From JAAFIP01 sp031431335 (GTDB taxonomy: Bacteria > Pseudomonadota > Gammaproteobacteria > Burkholderiales > Burkholderiaceae_C), in the NCBI GenBank assembly GCA_031431335.1, contig JANPDG010000274.1, positions 1 through 17,270 of the forward strand: a stretch of 17,270 bases of DNA. Reading direction: 5' to 3'. The position numbers were made by a program, and so were the translations under genes. The number at the start of each line of letters is the position of its first letter. The stretch's first letter is position 1. Shown here piece after piece: positions 14,486 to 17,270 of the stretch. A model generated the notes under the pieces. The model was not told where the DNA came from, ran no database searches, and was given only the letters and a program-made list of their open reading frames with translations.

Positions 14486-15262
14486 ATGCCCGCACCTATT
14501 CGCACTGCCTTGTCCGTCAACGTTAACAAAGTAGCCTTGGTGCGCAACACCCGCCACTTGGCCATTCCCAGCGTCACCCGCGCCGCCGAGCTGTGCCTCA
14601 AGGCAGGGGCAGCAGGCATCACCGTGCACCCGCGCCCTGATGAGCGCCATATCCGCAAACAAGACGTGTTTGACATCGCCGAGCTCATGCGGCTGTGGCC
14701 CGCGCGCGAGTACAACATCGAAGGCAATCCGTTTCACAACCTGATGGACTTCATCCGCGACCTGTGCGCGCAAGGCATGAAGCCGCACCAGGCTACTTTT
14801 GTGCCCGACAGCTCGGAGCAGTCCACCAGCGATCACGGCTGGGTTTTTCCGCAGGATGCCGCGGCGCTGCAGCCACTGATCGAAGAGTGCCACACCCTTG
14901 GCGTGCGCGTGAGCCTGTTTATGGACCCACTGCCCGTGCAAATGGCTGCGGCCAAAGCAGTGGGCGCTGACCGTGTTGAGCTGTATACCGAAACCTGGGC
15001 CAGCGCCTTTGGCACGCCGCGTGCTGCGCAAGTGCTGGCAGGCTTTACAGCCACGGCAGTTGCCGCCCAAGCCGCCGGTCTGGGCATTAACGCAGGGCAC
15101 GACTTGAACCGCAACAACCTCAGCGAGTTTTTAAAAGCCGTGCCCGGTGTGCAAGAGGTGTCGATTGGCCACGCATTCGTTGCCGATGCACTGGAGATGG
15201 GCTACGCAGCCACAGTAGCCGCCTACCAGCAGTGCATAGATGCAGCTTTCGATTCAGTCTGA
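14486..15262 (+). CDS. pdxJ: Pyridoxine 5'-phosphate synthase
   Basis: Condenses 1-deoxyxylulose 5-phosphate with 3-amino-1-hydroxyacetone 1-phosphate, the last ring-forming step of the DXP-dependent vitamin B6 pathway. The protein has 258 residues and a TIM-barrel pattern. Family catalytic residues are present: His55 in RPDERHI, Glu79 in YNIEGN, Glu166 in VELYTE and His205 in NAGHDLN. The N-terminal block reads ALSVNVNKVALVRNTR, where E. coli has GVNIDHIATLRNAR, so Asp and His become Asn and Lys. This marks a subgroup also seen, from memory, in Bacteroidetes and Xanthomonas. ATG 14486 is preferred over 14405, which would overlap recO and add 27 unrelated residues. acpS follows after eight bases. 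Confidence 0.95.
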   Translation: MPAPIRTALSVNVNKVALVRNTRHLAIPSVTRAAELCLKAGAAGITVHPRPDERHIRKQDVFDIAELMRLWPAREYNIEGNPFHNLMDFIRDLCAQGMKPHQATFVPDSSEQSTSDHGWVFPQDAAALQPLIEECHTLGVRVSLFMDPLPVQMAAAKAVGADRVELYTETWASAFGTPRAAQVLAGFTATAVAAQAAGLGINAGHDLNRNNLSEFLKAVPGVQEVSIGHAFVADALEMGYAATVAAYQQCIDAAFDSV

Positions 15263-15270
15263 GCGAAAGG

Positions 15271-15663
15271 ATGATTTACGGCATAGGCACCGACGTCTGC
15301 GACCTGCGCCGCATCCGCGCCAGCCTAGAGCGCCACGGCGAGCGCTTTGCGCAAAAGATTTTGAGCGATGCAGAGATGACCGTCTGGCGTCAACGCAGCG
15401 CCCGCTGGCCCGAGCGCGGCCTACGCTACCTAGCCACCCGTTTTAGCGCCAAAGAGTCGTTTAGCAAAGCCATAGGCCTTGGCATGCGCATGCCCATGAC
15501 GTGGCGGCATTGCGAAGTGCTGAATGTAGAAGGCGGAAAACCCGTCGTCACGCTGCACGGCGAGCTGAAAACGTGGTTTGAAGCGCAGGGGCTGACGGCG
15601 CATATCACCGTAACAGATGAAACTGATTACGCGGCTAGTTTTTGTGTTGTGGAGAAACTGTAG
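15271..15663 (+). CDS. acpS: Holo-[acyl-carrier-protein] synthase
   Basis: Transfers 4'-phosphopantetheine from CoA to acyl carrier protein, cytosolic, 130 residues, normal AcpS length. The magnesium-binding Asp8 is in IYGIGTDVCDLRRI, and the second signature RFSAKESFSKAIG (58-70) contains Glu62. The start at 15271 is eight bases after the pdxJ stop; a GAG seven bases upstream can act as ribosome site, while the AAAGG directly abutting the ATG is too close. The pdxJ-acpS pair is conserved in proteobacteria. In related genomes nagZ often follows, but here the housekeeping cluster ends and unrelated AT-richer DNA begins. Confidence 0.96.
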   Translation: MIYGIGTDVCDLRRIRASLERHGERFAQKILSDAEMTVWRQRSARWPERGLRYLATRFSAKESFSKAIGLGMRMPMTWRHCEVLNVEGGKPVVTLHGELKTWFEAQGLTAHITVTDETDYAASFCVVEKL

Positions 15664-15961
15664 TTTCCTCAATAGCTGACTTGAAGAGTTCGCGCGCAGG
15701 TGGTTGGCTAGCAGCAGGTGAAGAAGTTGCGCTGCAAAATTTCTCCGCAAACACGCGCCCAGTTTATGTAGCCATCATTCCCTAACACCGCGCCTTGCTA
15801 CAAAATTTTCATCACAACCACGTTCACCTACTGCTGAGCTGGCTTGGTTGAGCTTAGCCTCTTACTCCATCCCATTTTTTGGAAAAAGAAAACTTAATTG
15901 CGTTTATCTAAGCCTATGGCAATGAGTGTGTCACTTTTAGTTAACCTGATTAAACTTAATA
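15664..15961. other. Junction region between the housekeeping cluster and AT-rich DNA
   Basis: A 298-base gap between the convergent acpS and nuclease-like genes. The first 120 bases keep the base composition of the cluster, then it becomes AT-rich (from about 15790). An imperfect hairpin of eight pairs including one G-U (15833-15840 with 15851-15858) lies in the middle and may act as a weak terminator, as TTTTTT appears some 16 bases later. An open frame without ATG or GTG start (15642-15785, 47 codons from a TTG) overlaps the acpS end and is not called as a gene. No attachment-site repeat was found. Confidence 0.5.
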
Positions 15962-16936
15962 CTAGGTATTTTTGATGGCTGCAATAAATGCTTTTCGTGC
16001 AGTGGCAACTGACTTAAAGCTGGGCAATGACATTTTGAACATACTCTCCATGGGCATCGAGCGAAATGATCCAGATCGTGCATGGTAAATTCCGATGTCA
16101 GAAAATTTGAAGTCATCATGCTTTTCATCATAAAGGAGAGCGTAGCTCATTATCTGACGCAGGTGGTCGATAGTTAATGGCTTTGTTGTTGTTTTAATAT
16201 CAGTTAACACAAACCTATTCCTGCTCTGAATAATACAGTCAAAGTCTGCACCATGAACTAATACGGAATTTTCTAACGTTCGATTAGATGCAACAATTTT
16301 GGCTAAGAAGAGTTCACTTTTTGGATCTTCGATTCCTTTTGCAAACAGCTGAAGCAGATTTGAAATATCGTTAGCATAAAACTCCCCGCCGAGACTCTCA
16401 AAATATTCATTGAATAAATATTTTGTTGTCTTTTCTTTAAGACTTTTCCCTTCGGACTTTTTTATTATTTCCTTTTTTTCCATCTTAAGAGGCTCTAGGA
16501 ACAACCGCGGCAGCATATTTGATCGATAAAAATTATCCATTAGTGTTAGCGCTGTCGCCGAGTAGATAGCTTTGTAATCCGACGCAATAATGCCATTTAG
16601 ATTTTGTTTTCCGATCTTGAGTAAATTTTCTAAATGCGGGACAGCGGCCTGACTAGCAAGTTCTGGAATTAGGTCTGCGCGGGCTAGTGCTTTTGCCGCA
16701 ATAGTGTTGTCAAATTGAAGCGTATTCCCGTTCGCTGTGTATCTAATTAAGTAATCTGTCGTCGTACCTATTATGGCTTGTACAGCAGTCGATGATGGTG
16801 TGAATTGGAGCGGCTGTATCAGCGTAGAGCTTTGTAATAAAGCAAGGCAATTTCTTGCCCCATCCTTGTTTTCAAACTCAGTAAAAAATTGACGAACTGG
16901 GCTATCTTTATCTCTAAGCTGGCTGGTTAACGACAT
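15962..16936 (-). CDS. Uncharacterised protein with PD-(D/E)XK nuclease-like motifs
   Basis: A 324-residue protein I do not recognise as a named family. Residues 229-265 have the layout of a PD-(D/E)XK nuclease core with the RecB/Cas4-type Q motif: Asp231/Asp233 in HGADFDCII, Asp246-Ile-Lys248 in LTDIKTT at the end of a beta strand, and Gln261-Tyr265 in RQIMSYALL. The N-terminal 150 residues include TTTDYLIRY (58-66), reminiscent of uncharacterised bacterial proteins; the middle has a Lys/Glu-rich charged stretch (150-172). No membrane segment or signal is seen. The gene is AT-rich (near 40% G+C by eye) against GC-rich neighbours, which suggests horizontal acquisition. ATG 16936 lacks a strong ribosome site. 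Role in defence or DNA processing is inference. Confidence 0.7.
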   Translation of the reverse strand: MSLTSQLRDKDSPVRQFFTEFENKDGARNCLALLQSSTLIQPLQFTPSSTAVQAIIGTTTDYLIRYTANGNTLQFDNTIAAKALARADLIPELASQAAVPHLENLLKIGKQNLNGIIASDYKAIYSATALTLMDNFYRSNMLPRLFLEPLKMEKKEIIKKSEGKSLKEKTTKYLFNEYFESLGGEFYANDISNLLQLFAKGIEDPKSELFLAKIVASNRTLENSVLVHGADFDCIIQSRNRFVLTDIKTTTKPLTIDHLRQIMSYALLYDEKHDDFKFSDIGIYHARSGSFRSMPMESMFKMSLPSFKSVATARKAFIAAIKNT

Positions 16937-17010
16937 ATAATTTCTACTTGATTAATTACCTAAGATTCAAAATAATACTGGCTGAAGATTAGTGCATTCG
17001 CTAACGTTAA

Positions 17011-17051
17011 TTGAAGGTTTAAATCTAATAAACTCAGATTTAAACCTTCAA
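17011..17051. repeat. 16-bp perfect inverted repeat at the end of the antitoxin gene
   Basis: TTGAAGGTTTAAATCT (17011-17026) and AGATTTAAACCTTCAA (17036-17051) pair fully around a nine-base loop. The stop codon of the HigA-like gene (17050-17048) is inside one arm. No T-tract follows on either strand, so it may be a terminator of unusual type, an mRNA 3' stabiliser or a recombination remnant. Confidence 0.85.
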
Positions 17052-17270
17052 ATCTCAGCAAAGTTATTAATCTTCACCGACCCCTCCGGGAAGCGCGCCA
17101 CTATATCCAGCTGGCCGCCCATGGCCTCGATGTGGCTGCGCAGGGTGGACAAATACATGTCGGTGCGTTTTTCTATTTTGGCGATGGATGGCTGTTGTAC
17201 ATGCAGTACATCAGCTAGCATTTTTTGTGACAAGCCTCGTGCTTGGCGTAGCTCGTTCAGCGGCATTTCT
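17048..17270 (-). CDS. HigA-like XRE-family antitoxin/regulator, 5' end outside window
   Basis: At least 73 residues are visible. The reading frame continues past the first ATG at 17266 (codon GAA before it, giving EMPLNELRQARGLSQ), so the gene probably starts beyond the window. The helix-turn-helix is LSQKMLADVLHVQQPSIAKIE, followed by TDMYLSTLRSHIEAMGGQLDIVARFPEGSV, which is typical of antitoxins paired with RelE/HigB-type toxins. In that family the toxin gene usually lies just upstream of the antitoxin, which here means off the right edge on the minus strand. Antitoxins of this kind bind their own promoter. Base composition is again GC-rich. It is separated from the nuclease-like gene by 111 bases containing a long hairpin, so the two may not share a transcript. 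Confidence 0.85.
   Translation of the reverse strand, partial: EMPLNELRQARGLSQKMLADVLHVQQPSIAKIEKRTDMYLSTLRSHIEAMGGQLDIVARFPEGSVKINNFAEI

Noticed and set aside
15430..15750. Minus-strand frame of 106 codons across acpS
   Set aside because: Mostly a shadow of acpS on the opposite strand, without family resemblance or ribosome site.
16995..17060. Integron attC-like site around the long hairpin
   Set aside because: The required GTTRRRY/RYYYAAC ends are not present, and no integrase is in the window.
1..17270. CRISPR arrays, tRNA or rRNA genes, transposases
   Set aside because: No regularly spaced repeats, cloverleaf or rRNA sequence, and no transposase or integrase coding region were seen on either strand.

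Overview
The window looks like chromosomal DNA from a betaproteobacterium of the order Burkholderiales, most likely family Comamonadaceae. The family assignment is an inference from gene order (lepA-lepB-DUF4845-rnc-era-recO-pdxJ-acpS), the protein sequences and the mid-50s G+C (judged by eye); it was not tested by a search.

Layout. Positions 1-1477 hold the 3' end of a Mrp/ApbC iron-sulfur carrier gene and a LysR regulator. The regulator is convergent with psd (phosphatidylserine decarboxylase, minus strand); the two stop codons share a CTAG. A NodI/NodJ-like ABC exporter pair follows on the plus strand (2405-4199). Positions 4291-7761 carry three minus-strand genes: a trypsin-fold/PDZ exported protein whose catalytic His and Asp appear to be lost, an M20 amidohydrolase, and a DUF2817 zinc-carboxypeptidase-like protein coupled to the M20 gene by an ATGA overlap.

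The 640-base gap before lepA (7762-8402) is the most information-rich non-coding part. It holds several inverted repeats, three perfect DnaA boxes (two form an 11-bp palindrome), a series of weaker CCAC-core boxes partly spaced at 11 bp, a GC hairpin followed by an AT-rich tract, and then a probable small RNA of about 70 nt with three hairpins ending in a strong Rho-independent terminator. A DnaA-binding locus next to a small-RNA gene upstream of lepA is the main candidate for an under-described system here.

Positions 8403-15663 are a long plus-strand housekeeping cluster: LepA (EF4), signal peptidase I, a DUF4845 membrane protein, RNase III, Era, RecO, PdxJ and AcpS. A dispersed repeat of about 53 bp occurs twice (4236-4288 and 13626-13678). 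The second copy supplies the start codon and first codons of recO.

After acpS the composition becomes AT-richer. A minus-strand orphan gene there encodes a protein with PD-(D/E)XK nuclease-like motifs, a possible defence or mobile-element gene. The window ends in a minus-strand HigA-like antitoxin gene cut by the edge, whose stop codon lies inside a 16-bp perfect inverted repeat.
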